Positions 63,611 through 64,000 of a stretch of 64,000 nt of DNA are shown here, one piece after another. This DNA comes from Mesorhizobium carmichaelinearum (lineage in GTDB: Bacteria; Pseudomonadota; Alphaproteobacteria; Rhizobiales; Rhizobiaceae). Under the pieces are notes generated by a model. The model had not been told where the DNA came from and did not search any database. It was given only the letters and a program-made list of their open reading frames with translations. The DNA lies in the NCBI RefSeq assembly GCF_900199455.1, contig NZ_FZQR01000009.1, forward strand, positions 1 through 64,000, given 5' to 3'. Numbering within the stretch: the stretch's first letter is position 1; each line of letters starts with the position of its first letter. The translations under genes were made by a program, and so were the position numbers.

Positions 63611-64000
63611 GACCCATCCAATCGGCACATGCCCTGGATCCGCTTCGACGCGGCCAAGCCAGGCCACGACGGCCGGATAGGCGTCGAGCTGGAAGCCGCC
63701 TTGCTCGGCCGTATGCGTGTAGGCATAGAGCGCGATGTCAGCGATGCTGAAGGCGCCGCCAGCGAAGAAGGCGTTGTTCTCCAGATATCTGTTCATCACA
63801 CCGAGCGCCTTGTGGCCGCGCTCCAGCGTCATCGCCAGCCGCTCGGGCGTCGCATCCCTGACGCGTTCGGGAAAGGTCAGCAGCGCCTTGCGCACGGCGA
63901 TATAGGGCTCGTGGCTGTACTGCTCGAAGAACAGCCATTGATAGGCAAGCCCGCGCTCATACTTGTCTGCCGGCAGGAAGCGCGTGCCTTCGGCGAGATA
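63605..64000 (-). CDS. Glutathione S-transferase, C-terminal part (runs off the window)
   Basis: 131 residues are visible: YLAEGTRFLPADKYERGLAY, QWLFFEQYSHEPYIAVRKAL onward. LENNAFFAGGAFSIADIALY is the hallmark N-capping box and hydrophobic staple of the GST C-terminal domain. The N-terminal thioredoxin-like domain lies beyond the right edge, so the start is not seen. It should conjugate glutathione to electrophiles; the class is unclear. The last codons and the stop fall within a TACCC repeat, so slippage there would change the C-terminus. Confidence 0.87.
   Translation of the reverse strand, partial: YLAEGTRFLPADKYERGLAYQWLFFEQYSHEPYIAVRKALLTFPERVRDATPERLAMTLERGHKALGVMNRYLENNAFFAGGAFSIADIALYAYTHTAEQGGFQLDAYPAVVAWLGRVEADPGHVPIGWVG

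Overview
The window reads as a chromosomal segment of a Rhizobiales alphaproteobacterium, most likely Mesorhizobium or a close relative. The evidence is high GC with strong third-position GC bias, alphaproteobacterial forms of rpoD, dnaG, carA and carB, many rhizobial-type paralogue families, and many copies of palindromic intergenic mosaic elements (RIME-like arms such as CTCCCCC...GGGGGAGAT) between genes. No tRNA, rRNA, CRISPR array, intact insertion sequence or integrase was seen. The genus assignment is inference from these traits, not from a search.

Layout. 1-3 kb: HlyU-like protein, then a TetR regulator divergent from a PspA-like/YiaA-like envelope-stress pair, then a PadR regulator with its own operator. 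3-6 kb: a large KAP-family P-loop NTPase with membrane segments in AT-richer DNA, probably an acquired defence-type gene. 6-10 kb: small membrane and redox proteins, a DMT exporter with a histidine-rich tail, and a TauD-like oxygenase. 10-14.5 kb: rpoD and dnaG (sigma-70 and primase). 14.6-21.3 kb: RcnB-like protein, Na/Pi cotransporter, MFS exporter, and a Zn/Cd P-type ATPase divergent from its MerR regulator. 21.5-28.6 kb: acetyltransferase, orphan DnaB-like ATPase, SDR with AraC regulator, L,D-transpeptidase-like protein, PcaD-like lactonase divergent from a LysR regulator, YqeY. 28.9-36 kb: carA, aldo-keto reductase/MFS pair, zinc metallopeptidase, and a large secreted protein of unknown function with one CxxCH motif. 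36-39 kb: a loosely packed stretch of very small genes and remnants. 39-48.7 kb: mntR/mntH, methyltransferase, DHFR-like protein, SDR/MarR pair, MFS/ArsR pair, phosphoesterase and SH3 protein. 48.7-52.5 kb: an octanucleotide tandem repeat and then carB. 52.6-54.5 kb: an AT-richer dCTP-deaminase-type anti-phage protein (AvcD-like) divergent from a 63-residue ORF. 54.5-64 kb: tandem RidA paralogues, cupin, DUF899 protein, GNAT, lytic transglycosylase, Ogt-type methyltransferase, degenerate MBL-fold protein with LysR regulator, cold-shock protein, a RelE/ParE-type toxin-antitoxin pair, and a partial glutathione S-transferase at the right edge.

Working together. Several regulator/target pairs have operators that can be read directly: TetR (three sites), PadR (two direct copies), MerR (palindrome inside a 19-bp promoter spacer), MntR (ATAGCCTAT), MarR (two 16-mers) and the toxin-antitoxin pair (AGTGGTACCACT). 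Metal handling recurs: Zn/Cd ATPase, Mn transporter, RcnB-like protein and the His-rich DMT protein. The most promising accessory biology is the two isolated AT-richer defence-type genes (KAP NTPase; AvcD-like deaminase with a divergent micro-ORF), the secreted Cys-rich CxxCH protein, and a possible structured leader at 6153-6205.
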